A DNA stretch of 64,000 nucleotides, from the NCBI RefSeq assembly GCF_003667575.1, contig NZ_RCUY01000010.1, positions 1 to 64,000 on the forward strand, read 5' to 3'. Positions within the stretch are counted from its first letter, which is position 1; every line of letters begins with the position of its first letter. Below, one piece after another: positions 35,834-44,575 of this stretch. A model generated the notes under the pieces. That model did no database searches, was not told where the DNA came from, and saw only the letters and a list, made by a program, of their open reading frames with translations. The translations under genes and the position numbers were made by a program. This stretch comes from Mycetocola lacteus. Lineage in GTDB: Bacteria; Actinomycetota; Actinomycetes; Actinomycetales; Microbacteriaceae.

Positions 35834-36916
35834 TTAGCGGCTGGCAACCTCGCGGGCGAACCGGTCGGTCCACTCGGTGCGGTTCTTCACGATGACCGAG
35901 ATGTCCAGGGTCTTGTATCCGGCGGCGATCGGATCGGTGGCGGCCTCGCCCACGATCTTCTTCAGGTTCTCCGGCACGGTGGCCTCGGGGTTGACCGGCA
36001 GGTCGCCAACAATCTTGGCGGAGCTGGTCTGAGCCTCGGCACCCAGCAGGTAGTTGATGAAGACGTGGGCACCCTTCACGTTCTCGGCGTTGGCGGGGAT
36101 CATGGCACGGTTGGTGGCCATGAACTTGCCGGTGGCCGGCGGGGTCCAGGCGATCGGCTCGCCGGCCTCAACCAGGCTGGTGGCAAAGCCACTCAGCGCC
36201 GGAGCGTTGACGATCTCGCCCTGCAGCAGCAGGTTGGTGACCTCAGTGGAGGACTTGTAGAACTGCAGCACTCCCGGGGACCATTCGCCCAGGGTCTTGA
36301 ACGCGGCATCCACGTCGTAGGGGTCCTTACCCACGGTCTCGGCCACACCGGAGACGGTCAGCTGACCGGCGGTCACGCTGAAGTCGGGCAGGGCGAGCTT
36401 GCCCTTATAGGCGGCGTCCCCGAAGGTGTCCCACTTGGCCGCGGTGGCCTGGTCCAGCTTGTCGGTGCGGTACAGCATGCCGTTGAGCTGGTAGCTGTAG
36501 GCGGGACCGTCGTACTGCTTCTCCTTGGCGAAGTCGGCGACCTTGGCCAGGTTGGGCAGCTGGGCGTCATCTACCTTCTGGAAGAGCTTCTTGGACTGGC
36601 CGAGGGCGGCGTAGTAGTCCGAGATCAGCATGACGTCGGCGCCGGCGCGCTTACCGTTGAGCTCCAGCTTGGACAGGCGCTCGGAGTTCGATCCGGTGTC
36701 CACCTCAACCTTGTAGCCGGTGGCCTTCTCGAACGGGTCGATGATGGCCTTAGTGAACTCGTCAACACCAAACGGGAAGGTGCTGACCACGATGGTCTTG
36801 TTGTCGTCGCCGCCGGTGTCGCCACCGGGGGTGGCGGAACAGCCGACCAGCAGAGCGGTCGAGGTGAGCAGAGCCGCGGCGGTCGCCAGGGCGCGAACGG
36901 GGATACGGGAACTCAT
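35834..36916 (-). CDS. ABC transporter substrate-binding lipoprotein, PotD-like
   Basis: 360 residues. The lipoprotein signal peptide ends in the lipobox LLVGCSATPG (Cys about 26). The SBP_bac_8/PotD-like fold shows IVVSTFPFGVDEFTKAIIDPFEKATGYKV, ADVMLISDYYAAL and AHVFINYLLGAEAQ. It is the extracytoplasmic binding protein of the adjacent importer, probably for a polyamine-like cation or related amine; an Fe(III)-type ligand cannot be excluded. AAGGA precedes the ATG. Confidence 0.9.
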   Translation of the reverse strand: MSSRIPVRALATAAALLTSTALLVGCSATPGGDTGGDDNKTIVVSTFPFGVDEFTKAIIDPFEKATGYKVEVDTGSNSERLSKLELNGKRAGADVMLISDYYAALGQSKKLFQKVDDAQLPNLAKVADFAKEKQYDGPAYSYQLNGMLYRTDKLDQATAAKWDTFGDAAYKGKLALPDFSVTAGQLTVSGVAETVGKDPYDVDAAFKTLGEWSPGVLQFYKSSTEVTNLLLQGEIVNAPALSGFATSLVEAGEPIAWTPPATGKFMATNRAMIPANAENVKGAHVFINYLLGAEAQTSSAKIVGDLPVNPEATVPENLKKIVGEAATDPIAAGYKTLDISVIVKNRTEWTDRFAREVASR

Positions 36917-37016
36917 CGGAGGGGTCCTTACTGTGAAAGGGATGTGGTGGGGAGTGTGTGGGGCCGGGCCGGGGGCGATTCGGGCAGGAGTACCAGGACC
37001 CGGGTGAGGGTGCCCG

Positions 37017-38024
37017 CTATTCGGGCAGGTGGACGAGCGCGGGCGCCGGTGCGGTCACCGAGATCCGCTCCCCCGGGGTAAACCCGGTGTGTCCGGCGGG
37101 CAGGGCGTCGCGACGCAGCACCGAGATCAGCGGCACCGTTTCGCCACCCGGGGCCGCGGCATCCACGCCGACCACCAGGTCGACGCCGCGGTAGGCGCTG
37201 CTGGTGATCACGCCGTCGAGGTTCAGGCCCGGCGTGGTGGCGGTCGCCGAGGCAATCTGCAGCTGCTCGGGACGCACGGTGAACAGGCCCTCGGCGGTGG
37301 GGATGAAGTTCTCATAGCCCAGGAACTCGGCCACAAAACGGTTGGCCGGGGCGGGGAAGACCTCATCCGGAGCTCCGGTCTGCATGACCTTGCCCGCACG
37401 CATGAGCACCATGGTGTCACTCATTTCCAGGGCCTCGTCCTGATCGTGGGTGACGAGCACAACGGTGAGGCCGGTCTCGGCCTGGATGCGACGAATCTCG
37501 GCACGCATCTGCACGCGCAGGCGGGCGTCGAGGTTGGAGAGCGGCTCGTCCAGGAGCAGAAGCTTGGGACGGATCGCGATGGCCCGCGCCAGCGCCACGC
37601 GCTGCTGCTGTCCACCCGAAAGGGCCTTGGGCTTGCGGGCGGCCAGGTGGCCGAGCCCCACGAGCTCAAGCGCCTCGGCCACGCGTGCCTTGCGCTCGGC
37701 GGCGGGCACCTTACGCAGCTTGAGCCCGTAGCCCACGTTGTCAGCGACGGTGAGGTGCGGGAACAGCGCATAGGACTGGAACACCATGCCCAGGCCGCGC
37801 TTTTCCGGCGGCAGGGCGGTGGCGTCCTCGCCGCCGATCAGGATCTTGCCCGCGGTGGGGCGGGCATAACCGGCGAGCATCCGCAGCGAGGTGGTCTTGC
37901 CACATCCGCTGGGGCCCAGGAGGGTGGTCAGCTTGCCCTCCTCGATGGTGAGGTCCAGGTTGTCCACGGCGAGGAAGTCACCGTAGGCCTGGGTTACTCC
38001 GACAAATTCGGCTGCGGGAATCAC
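37017..38024 (-). CDS. ABC transporter ATPase, PotA-like
   Basis: 335 residues. Walker A is LLGPSGCGKTTSLRML, the Q-loop FQSYALFPHLTVADNV, the signature LSGGQQQRVALARAI, Walker B LLLLDEPLSNLD, and the switch His VTHDQDEAL. A C-terminal TOBE-type domain (about 240-335) is typical of PotA/FbpC ATPases. It powers import with the two permeases; its start overlaps the upstream permease stop by four bases. Confidence 0.94.
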   Translation of the reverse strand: MIPAAEFVGVTQAYGDFLAVDNLDLTIEEGKLTTLLGPSGCGKTTSLRMLAGYARPTAGKILIGGEDATALPPEKRGLGMVFQSYALFPHLTVADNVGYGLKLRKVPAAERKARVAEALELVGLGHLAARKPKALSGGQQQRVALARAIAIRPKLLLLDEPLSNLDARLRVQMRAEIRRIQAETGLTVVLVTHDQDEALEMSDTMVLMRAGKVMQTGAPDEVFPAPANRFVAEFLGYENFIPTAEGLFTVRPEQLQIASATATTPGLNLDGVITSSAYRGVDLVVGVDAAAPGGETVPLISVLRRDALPAGHTGFTPGERISVTAPAPALVHLPE

Positions 38025-38833
38025 TTGTTGATACCTCCAAAGATCTTGGCGAAGCCGACCGTGCGCTCGGCGATGATGGCAACCACGACGGTTGCGGCGA
38101 GCAGCAGGGTCGACATTGCTGCGATGGTCGGGTCATAGTTCTGCTGGATATAGTCGAGCATCGTGACCGGGAGCGTGCGGAAGCTGCGGTCCTGCAGCAG
38201 CAGGGACAGCGGCACGTTGTTGAACGAGGTGACAAAGCTCAGCAGGGCGGCGGAGAAGATCCCGGGACGCAGCAGTGGCAGGGTCACCGTGAAGAATGCG
38301 CGCAGCGGCGAGGCACCGAGACCACGGGCGGCCTCCTCGATCGCCGGATCCGCCAGGGCGAGGGATGCCCCGGTCACCCGCACCGCGTAGGGCAGCAGGA
38401 TCGCCGTGTGTCCGATCAGCAGGGCGATCGAGTTCGACTGTCCCAGCACCACCATGATCTGCTGGTAGAGCGCGAGGCCCACCACCAACTCGGGAACCAC
38501 GAGCGGGGAGAGGAACAGGCCCTGAACCAGGGACTTGCCGGGGATCTTGCCCCGGTGCATCGCGATGGTGGCCGGGACTCCGATGGCCAGCGCGATCACG
38601 GTCGCGATCAGCGCGAGCTGCAGGCTCTGCCCCAGCGAGGACATGAACGTATTGTTGCCGAGGGCCGCGCCAAACCAGTCCAGGGTGAAGCCCTTGGGCG
38701 GGAAGGACACGGTGCGTCCGGTGGAGAATGCGGTGCTCACCACAAACAGGATCGGGACGATCATGATGATGTAGCCGAGCACGGCCAGGGTACCGAGTAC
38801 CGGGCGGGCGTTATTGGTCTTGATCATGCTCAT
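38021..38833 (-). CDS. ABC transporter permease, PotC-like
   Basis: 270 residues with six transmembrane segments. The EAA loop lies in LADPAIEEAARGLGASPLRAFFTVTLPLLRPGIFSAAL. The N-terminal FPPKGFTLDWFGAAL segment is typical of PotC/CysW-type inner-membrane components. It overlaps the stop of the first permease and the start of the ATPase, so the three genes are translationally coupled. Confidence 0.93.
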   Translation of the reverse strand: MSMIKTNNARPVLGTLAVLGYIIMIVPILFVVSTAFSTGRTVSFPPKGFTLDWFGAALGNNTFMSSLGQSLQLALIATVIALAIGVPATIAMHRGKIPGKSLVQGLFLSPLVVPELVVGLALYQQIMVVLGQSNSIALLIGHTAILLPYAVRVTGASLALADPAIEEAARGLGASPLRAFFTVTLPLLRPGIFSAALLSFVTSFNNVPLSLLLQDRSFRTLPVTMLDYIQQNYDPTIAAMSTLLLAATVVVAIIAERTVGFAKIFGGINK

Positions 38834-39651
38834 GACTGCACGCTCTTTCCCCGCGACAGCAGCGAACTCAGGCCCGAAACCAGGAACACCAGCAGCGTCA
38901 TAATCAGCGCGGTGGCCGAGGCCGAGGCCCAGTCCACGGTCACGTTGGAGTAGTTGTAGAGCTCGGTGGCGAGCATCCGCTGACTCGATCCACCCAGCAG
39001 ATAGGGGGTCGTATAGGCGGTTGCGGCACCGGCGAAGACCAGGGTCGTGGCAACCACGAGGCCCGGGGCGGACAGCGGCAGCACCACGGTCCAGAGGGTG
39101 CGGGTGCGGCTGGCGCCGAGTCCGCGGGCGGCGTCATCGAGTCCGGGATCCACCTGGGCGACGGCCGAGTAGCAGGAGATGATCGCCAGCGGCAGGAACA
39201 GCTGGGTCATACCGAGGACCACGGCGAGCTCGGTGTAGAGCAGCTGCGGAGCCTCGGAGGCGAGGCCCAGGCCGGTGATGAGCTGGCCGATCGCGCCCTG
39301 GCTGCCCAGTAGCACGATCCATCCGAAGGTACGCACCACGTTGCTCAGCAGCAGCGGGAAGATCGCCAGCGCGAGCCACATGCCGGCAAAGCGCGAGGTC
39401 GAGCGGGCCAGCAGGTAGGCGATCGGGAAGCCGAGCACCAGGCAGGTCGCGGTGGTGATCAGACCGAGGCCGAGGGTGCGGCCGATGATGCCGAGCGAGT
39501 AGGGGTCGGTGAGCATCTGGCCGAGACGCGCAAAGACGTCTCCGGTGCTGACCCCGGGCGGCGCGATGAGCATCGCGACCGAGGGAATGGCGAATCCGAG
39601 CAGGATAAACACCAGACCGGGCAGCAACAGCCAGGCTGGTTTTCGAGACAT
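38830..39651 (-). CDS. ABC transporter permease, PotB-like
   Basis: About 273 residues with six transmembrane segments and an EAA loop at VDPGLDDAARGLGASRTRTLWTVVLPLSAPGL. It is the first gene of the importer operon. ATG at 39651 follows GGGGGCACAC; an open frame to 39771 exists but contains the operator and is not used. The upstream gene-free 246 bp separate it from the divergent LacI gene. Confidence 0.91.
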   Translation of the reverse strand: MSRKPAWLLLPGLVFILLGFAIPSVAMLIAPPGVSTGDVFARLGQMLTDPYSLGIIGRTLGLGLITTATCLVLGFPIAYLLARSTSRFAGMWLALAIFPLLLSNVVRTFGWIVLLGSQGAIGQLITGLGLASEAPQLLYTELAVVLGMTQLFLPLAIISCYSAVAQVDPGLDDAARGLGASRTRTLWTVVLPLSAPGLVVATTLVFAGAATAYTTPYLLGGSSQRMLATELYNYSNVTVDWASASATALIMTLLVFLVSGLSSLLSRGKSVQS

Positions 39652-39740
39652 GTGTGCCCCCATTGGCGGTGGTGTGGGTGCGGGACGGGGATCCCCACGC
39701 ACGGGCGGGCGATTTCGACGCAAAACGCCGAAACGGGCAA

Positions 39741-39766
39741 TGAAACCGGTTGCACAACCGGTTTCA
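39741..39766. promoter_or_regulatory. LacI-family operator in the importer/lacI divergent promoter
   Basis: Two inverted 11-bp arms (TGAAACCGGTT) flank a 4-bp spacer. Bases 39741-39754 match the LacI-family consensus TGnAAnCGnTTnCA at every fixed position, and a second near-identical site overlaps it on the other strand. It lies 90-115 bp upstream of the permease start and 132-157 bp upstream of the LacI gene, so it can control both. Confidence 0.85.
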
Positions 39767-39897
39767 CACACTATACGCTAAGTTCTATCGAAGAAACAAA
39801 CACTTCTTTTTCTCCCCCGACGACGCCGCAATTCGCCGTCACGCCCATCCCCTTGCGAGCCCGTTTACCTCGCACACCCGCATAAATCGGAGGCTCC

Positions 39898-40863
39898 GTG
39901 AGCACACTTGAGGACGTCGCGCGTCTCGCCGGGGTATCCAAGGCCACGGCCTCGCGCGCCCTCAGCAAGCCCGAACTGGTCGCCGCCGCGACCATCGAGC
40001 GGGTTCAGCGTGCCGCCCAGGAACTGCATTTTGCGCCCTCGCGCACGGCAACCGCGCTGGCCAGTGGACGCACCGGGGTCATCGCGATGGTGGTTCCCAC
40101 CCTGGAAAACCAGTTCTTCACCCCGATCATCCAGGGAGCCCAGGACCGCGCGGATGCCGCCGGCTACCTGCTGACCGTCGCCGCCACCGCGTTTCTCGAA
40201 GACAAGGATGTGGACCAGTTCGCCCGGCTCGCCCCGCAGGTGGACGGCTTCCTGCTGGCCGCCCCGCGCGGTAAGGACCAGTTTGTGGAGCCCGCGTGCA
40301 AGCTCAAGCCCACGGTGCTGATCGACCGCGAGATCGACGGGGTGCCCTCGGTGGTCGCCGACTCCGCCACCGGCTTCGCCGAGTTGGCTCTGCGCATGGT
40401 GGAGCAGGGGCACCGACACATCGCGCTGGTGGGTGGTCCCGGGCGCTCCTGGCAGAACCTCCGCCGCGTGGCCCACGTGATCGAGGCCCTGCGCGGCAAG
40501 GCCGCCCTGACCGTACTCGGACCGCACCGCTCGACCTTCGCCGCGGGGGTGGGCGTGGTGGGCGAAATCCTGACCTCCGGTGCCACCGCGGTCATCTCCT
40601 ACTCCTCCTCGCTGTCCACCGGCATCATGTTTGGACTCCAGTCTCGCGGGATCACCAACCTCGTGGTGAGCGCGGATCGCGGCATCGCCGACGCACTGGG
40701 ATCCGCCAACGTGCCCGTGCTCGAGGTGGACGGCCTGGAGCTGGGCCGCCAGGCGATGGATACCCTGCTCGCCCGCCTCGACGCGGCCCCCGGCGGCGAG
40801 ATCCCCCGCCTGCGCCTGCCCGTCTCGGTGGACTGGGACCTCGGCGAGCGCGAACCCGCATAG
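39898..40863 (+). CDS. LacI-family transcriptional regulator
   Basis: 321 residues. The N-terminal LacI helix-turn-helix and hinge (TLEDVARLAGVSKATASRALS to SRTATALASGRTG) lead into a periplasmic-binding-protein-like ligand domain (about 60-315) with MVVPTLENQFFTPIIQGA and GHRHIALVGGP. GTG at 39898 follows CGGAGGCTC. The divergent importer operon and the consensus operator between them make the importer, and perhaps the deaminase, its regulon. The inducer is unknown. Confidence 0.94.
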   Translation: MSTLEDVARLAGVSKATASRALSKPELVAAATIERVQRAAQELHFAPSRTATALASGRTGVIAMVVPTLENQFFTPIIQGAQDRADAAGYLLTVAATAFLEDKDVDQFARLAPQVDGFLLAAPRGKDQFVEPACKLKPTVLIDREIDGVPSVVADSATGFAELALRMVEQGHRHIALVGGPGRSWQNLRRVAHVIEALRGKAALTVLGPHRSTFAAGVGVVGEILTSGATAVISYSSSLSTGIMFGLQSRGITNLVVSADRGIADALGSANVPVLEVDGLELGRQAMDTLLARLDAAPGGEIPRLRLPVSVDWDLGEREPA

Positions 40864-40888
40864 AGCGTAAGGCCGTAGGTTCTCGGCC

Positions 40889-41974
40889 CTAGGCTCCCTT
40901 GAACACCGCCGAGGGTGAGATCGCGTGCGCCAGCGCGGCCCCCAGCAGCGGAAGCGGCAGCAGGGCGAGCAGCAGCCGGGCGATATCGGCACCAGCCAGC
41001 AGGTACTCCTGCTTGCCAATGCTGCCGGTGAATCCGGCCACCGCGATAACCAGGCTCGCCCCGATCGCGACCGGCACCAGGACCGTGGCGATCACCTCGA
41101 CCGCGAGCGCCAGCGTGATCTGCGCCGGACGCGCCCCAAAGGCTCGATACAGCGCCATCTCCGCGCGCCCCGACCACCAGAGCACACCAAGAAGCAGGAA
41201 CAAGACCCCGGCTCCAACGGCCCAGCCCCACGCGCTCGCACGCAGCGGCAGATTCTTTTCCGGGTCCACCACCAGCGCGTTTTTGGCCAGATACGGCCCG
41301 GGGTTCGCCTGATACACGGGCGGCACGGCCTCGGTCAGCGTGGGAATCACCGCGCGGGCCGCTCCCGGTGACATCTCCACATAGCATTCGCGGGTGTACT
41401 GGTCGGCGCGAACGTCCGGCTCCAGGAGGGCCGTGTTGAGGCCATCCACCCGGGACCGCTCCCCCGCGATGCTCAAAATGTCGCGGGTCTCGCTCGTGCC
41501 CGCACGGGTCAGCTTCACCGTGGTGTCCGGCACCAAACCGGTCTGGGTCGCCAGGTCCTTGCCGGCCACGATGCCCGATCCCGGGACCGCTAGTCCGGGC
41601 CAGGCAATCGCGATCATTCCCGGGCTCACCCGCAGCAGCTCACGATTCTGCCCGGGGAAGGTCGCCAGCTGGATCTGCTCGCGGTGCAGGATCGCCCCGG
41701 CCGCGATCACCCCCTCGGTGCGCGCGATGTTCTCACAGTACGAGACCGGGAATCCCTCGATCGTGCCCGCCCGAATCACCTGGACAAAGCGCCCGGCGGC
41801 ACGCTGCTGCTCCCAGGACTCGCGCAGGCCACCGGTTTCGATCAGCGAAACCAGCGGCACGGCGACGCCGATCAGCGCCGCACAGAGCGCAATCAGCAGG
41901 GCACGCCACGGCCGGGCTCGCAGCCCGCGGGCGTGTTCGCGGACAAACTCTCCGGTGCGAAATCCGTGGCTCAT
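40889..41974 (-). CDS. FtsX-like ABC permease
   Basis: 361 residues. One N-terminal membrane segment (about 26-46), a large extracytoplasmic domain of about 190 residues, then three membrane segments near 250-345 give the MacB/FtsX four-segment layout. It is the membrane subunit for the ATPase encoded just upstream; it overlaps it by four bases. Such complexes move substrates from the outer membrane leaflet or wall side, not classic import. A short hairpin GGCCG / CGGCC (40871-40888) ends the operon. Confidence 0.82.
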   Translation of the reverse strand: MSHGFRTGEFVREHARGLRARPWRALLIALCAALIGVAVPLVSLIETGGLRESWEQQRAAGRFVQVIRAGTIEGFPVSYCENIARTEGVIAAGAILHREQIQLATFPGQNRELLRVSPGMIAIAWPGLAVPGSGIVAGKDLATQTGLVPDTTVKLTRAGTSETRDILSIAGERSRVDGLNTALLEPDVRADQYTRECYVEMSPGAARAVIPTLTEAVPPVYQANPGPYLAKNALVVDPEKNLPLRASAWGWAVGAGVLFLLLGVLWWSGRAEMALYRAFGARPAQITLALAVEVIATVLVPVAIGASLVIAVAGFTGSIGKQEYLLAGADIARLLLALLPLPLLGAALAHAISPSAVFKGA

Positions 41975-42594
41975 GCGGACACCAGCCGGTCCATCCGGAT
42001 GATGCGGTCGGCACGCTCGGCCACGATATCGTCGTGGGTCGCAATGATCACGATCGCCCCGGCGTCAGCCGCGGCGCACAGCGCCCCGATGACCAGTCCG
42101 CGGGCGGCGGCATCGAGGGAGGCTGTGGGCTCATCGGCGAGGATGATCGGAGTCTCGGCGGCCATCGAGCGCGCAACTGCGACCCGCTGCCGCTCGCCCC
42201 CGGAGAGGCGCTTGCCGAGTCGATCACGCACCTCCGCAAGTCCGAGGCGTTCGAGATGTCCCTCGGCGATCAGGAGCGCATCCTCCCAGGTGGTCCCGCG
42301 CGAGAGCGCTCCGATTGCCACGTTGTGGGCGGCCGTGCGGTGTGGGAACACCGGTGAGGCCTGGTCGATCCAGGACATCTGAGGGGCGTGCTCGGTCCCG
42401 TCGGCCGCGGTGAAGGCCACCGTGCCCGCATCGGGTTTCTGGTGTCCGGCGATGACCGCGAGCAGCGTGGACTTCCCAAAGCCCGAGGGGGCGCGCAGCG
42501 CGGTCATGCTGCCCTCCACAAACTCGGCGGTGAAATCGGTCAGGACCCGGCGCTCCCCGAACGCGACCGAGATATCCCGCGCGACTACCGGCAT
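41971..42594 (-). CDS. ABC ATPase, LolD/MacB-like
   Basis: 207 residues. The signature is LSGGERQRVAVARSMA, Walker B IILADEPTASLD and the switch His IATHDDIVA. The Walker A reads APSGFGKSTLL, with Ala for the first Gly and Phe at a variable position; the essential GKS/T is intact. It forms an export-type ABC complex with the FtsX-like permease and the adaptor. Its start overlaps the end of the adaptor gene by 10 bp. Confidence 0.92.
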   Translation of the reverse strand: MPVVARDISVAFGERRVLTDFTAEFVEGSMTALRAPSGFGKSTLLAVIAGHQKPDAGTVAFTAADGTEHAPQMSWIDQASPVFPHRTAAHNVAIGALSRGTTWEDALLIAEGHLERLGLAEVRDRLGKRLSGGERQRVAVARSMAAETPIILADEPTASLDAAARGLVIGALCAAADAGAIVIIATHDDIVAERADRIIRMDRLVSA

Positions 42595-43673
42595 TCGCGC
42601 CGCTCCGCGGGCACCGAGAGCAGCACACGGTCGGCGTCATCAAGCTCGCCGGTGACCACCACGGATCCACCCTCGCCCGCGCCCACCTGCACCGCGACCG
42701 GACCGGATTTGGTCAGTACGCAGCTATTCGCGCCCACCTGGAAGACTGCGGCCGCGGGGATGCGCCATCCCGAGGTCTGCACGGTTTGGGAAACCATCGT
42801 GCGCACCATCGGCTCCCCCGCCGTCGCGGTTTCGGTCAGCGCGATCAGGCCCTCGGGGGTGATCGCGTCCCGCGCCTCGGTCAGGGGAAGCTCGGTGGTG
42901 CCCAGCTTCAGAACGGCATCGGCGGGCACGGGCATCCGGATGATGCGTTCCTGGTCGAGGACCGGCAGCTCCGTCTTCTCCCCGCCCTGGGGTCCGGGGG
43001 CGATCGGGGCCAGGCCCTCGCCGGTGAGCAGCGCCGCGGTGATCCGCGGACGCGGCGCAAACAGTGCCTCCCCGGCCGCGGGCGCGGGCTGACCCACCGA
43101 GAACGCGGGTGCACCCACGGTGATCCGAGGTTCGGCCAGGTGCACCACCCAGGACGGATCGAAGGTCTCCCCCTCGGCCCCAATCTTCTTGGCCAGCTGG
43201 GTGATGCCTCGGGCGGTGGAGGCACTAAACGTGTTGCCGGTACCGCGGGCAAGTCCCAGGTCTCCCAGCAGGGTGTTAAGCCAGCCGATGTCGCTGCCGG
43301 CGGTGGTCTCGGGGCCGATTGCGCGCCAGAAGGGGCCGGGGGTGCGGGCGGCGAGGCGATCGATGCCGTCGATGGTGACCACCACATCGCCGGGCCCGAT
43401 CGAGGTGACCTGCGGGCGCACGGCGGTGATCAGACCGGACCAGGCCGGGGCGCGCAGCACCGGACCCTGTTCCCAGCCGAGCGCCAGGTCCATCGGGGTG
43501 TCGGTGTTCGCCTGCCCGGTTTCCACCGGCGTCCAGGTTTCGACCGGTTCGGTGAACCGCACCTGCCCGCTCCACAACACGATCGCCGCGATCAGCCCAA
43601 ACGGCAGCACCACCCAGGCACCGGCACCCACCCAGAGCAGCACGGATTTTCCGATCGAGCGGCGCGTGGCCAT
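42585..43673 (-). CDS. Membrane-anchored adaptor-like protein with peptidoglycan-binding-like segment
   Basis: About 362 residues. An N-terminal membrane anchor (about 11-34) is followed by an extracytoplasmic part with a PG-binding-1-like stretch (DIGWLNTLLGDLGLARGTGNTFSASTARGITQLAKKIG). A later beta-rich region (SQTVQTSGWRIPAAAVFQVGANSCVLT and ITVGAPAFSVG) resembles the membrane-fusion adaptors of MacA-like exporters. ATG at 43673 is preferred over the longer frame. It is the first gene of the three-gene operon. The assignment is by layout, and no enzyme motif is visible. Confidence 0.75.
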   Translation of the reverse strand: MATRRSIGKSVLLWVGAGAWVVLPFGLIAAIVLWSGQVRFTEPVETWTPVETGQANTDTPMDLALGWEQGPVLRAPAWSGLITAVRPQVTSIGPGDVVVTIDGIDRLAARTPGPFWRAIGPETTAGSDIGWLNTLLGDLGLARGTGNTFSASTARGITQLAKKIGAEGETFDPSWVVHLAEPRITVGAPAFSVGQPAPAAGEALFAPRPRITAALLTGEGLAPIAPGPQGGEKTELPVLDQERIIRMPVPADAVLKLGTTELPLTEARDAITPEGLIALTETATAGEPMVRTMVSQTVQTSGWRIPAAAVFQVGANSCVLTKSGPVAVQVGAGEGGSVVVTGELDDADRVLLSVPAERRECR

Positions 43674-43761
43674 GATGTCCCCCTGTTCGGCGCAGCTGCG
43701 CCCCAAAACATCCGGGGTTCACACACCCGGTTGCGTGCCGCTCCCGCGCGGGCACGGTCTC

Positions 43762-43790
43762 AAGGTAGTGGCAACGCTCGCCCGGGTCAA
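43762..43790 (-). promoter_or_regulatory. Candidate promoter of the adaptor-ATPase-permease operon
   Basis: On the minus strand, TTGACC (43790-43785) and TACCTT (43767-43762) are 17 bp apart, about 90 bp before the adaptor ATG, in the divergent spacer shared with the lipoprotein genes. Confidence 0.4.
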
Positions 43791-43886
43791 TTTGATAACA
43801 CTCGTTGTGGAGGGGCCGCCGGCTCCCCACTCCCGATAGCATGGGCCCAGGCGCCGCCGACGTGCGCCGTGAATTGGGGGCAATCA

Positions 43887-44465
43887 GTGTTCAGGGGTAT
43901 CTCCGTTGTAACGATGCTTGGTCTTGCGCTGGTGCTGACCGGCTGCACGCCCACGGCGGAACACGCGGACGGGCGCACCACGGAATCCGGTATCTCCACC
44001 GCCCAACAGGCTCTCCTCGATCGCAACGCCATCGGGTTTGACGAGTACAAGGAGGCGTGGTCAAACTACGCCCAATGTCTGGTCACCAGCGACTCCGGGT
44101 ATCGGGCCACCAACCCGACCCTCGATCCCATCAGCGGCCGCCGCTACAACTGGGATCTCGACGTCATCCCGGGCGCTCAATTCGACAATGACGCCATGCA
44201 GAATTGTGAGGTCTCCGAGCTGGTCCATGTGGATAGCGAATATGTGCGGCAAAACCCACAGCGGATGGACCCGGCGCTGCTAAACCGGGTGTTTGCCGGT
44301 CTGGAACGCGCGGGGGTCAGCTACACCGGCACCGAAACCACCTACGGCGATTTCTTCCCCAACGGCAACGAGGACGCCGCACGCACCGCCGCGGTCGACG
44401 CCGTCCTCCTCGACGCAGCCCGGGCGCTCTACCCCGAGGTCACCACCTGGGGCTACGGATACTGA
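43887..44465 (+). CDS. Lipoprotein of unknown family, copy 1
   Basis: About 192 residues. The lipoprotein signal MLGLALVLTGCTPTAE has its lipobox Cys at about residue 20. The mature part shares a framework with the next gene: IGFDEYKEAW followed by NYAQC, LDPISGRRYNW, a second Cys, YVRQNPQRMDPALL, GTETTYGDFF and a terminal YGY. GTG at 43887 follows GGGGG. I do not recognise the family. The two non-lipobox Cys suggest a disulfide. It is divergent from the adaptor-ATPase-FtsX operon. Confidence 0.8.
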   Translation: MFRGISVVTMLGLALVLTGCTPTAEHADGRTTESGISTAQQALLDRNAIGFDEYKEAWSNYAQCLVTSDSGYRATNPTLDPISGRRYNWDLDVIPGAQFDNDAMQNCEVSELVHVDSEYVRQNPQRMDPALLNRVFAGLERAGVSYTGTETTYGDFFPNGNEDAARTAAVDAVLLDAARALYPEVTTWGYGY

Positions 44466-44575
44466 CGCACCCCCAGATCGGGGCCGTTCTGGGCACACCG
44501 GGGCTCGGCGCACGCCGCCGAGAGGATCGCACACGCTAGCCTGGCCTTCGCCATCACGCGATCGAAAGGGAATCC

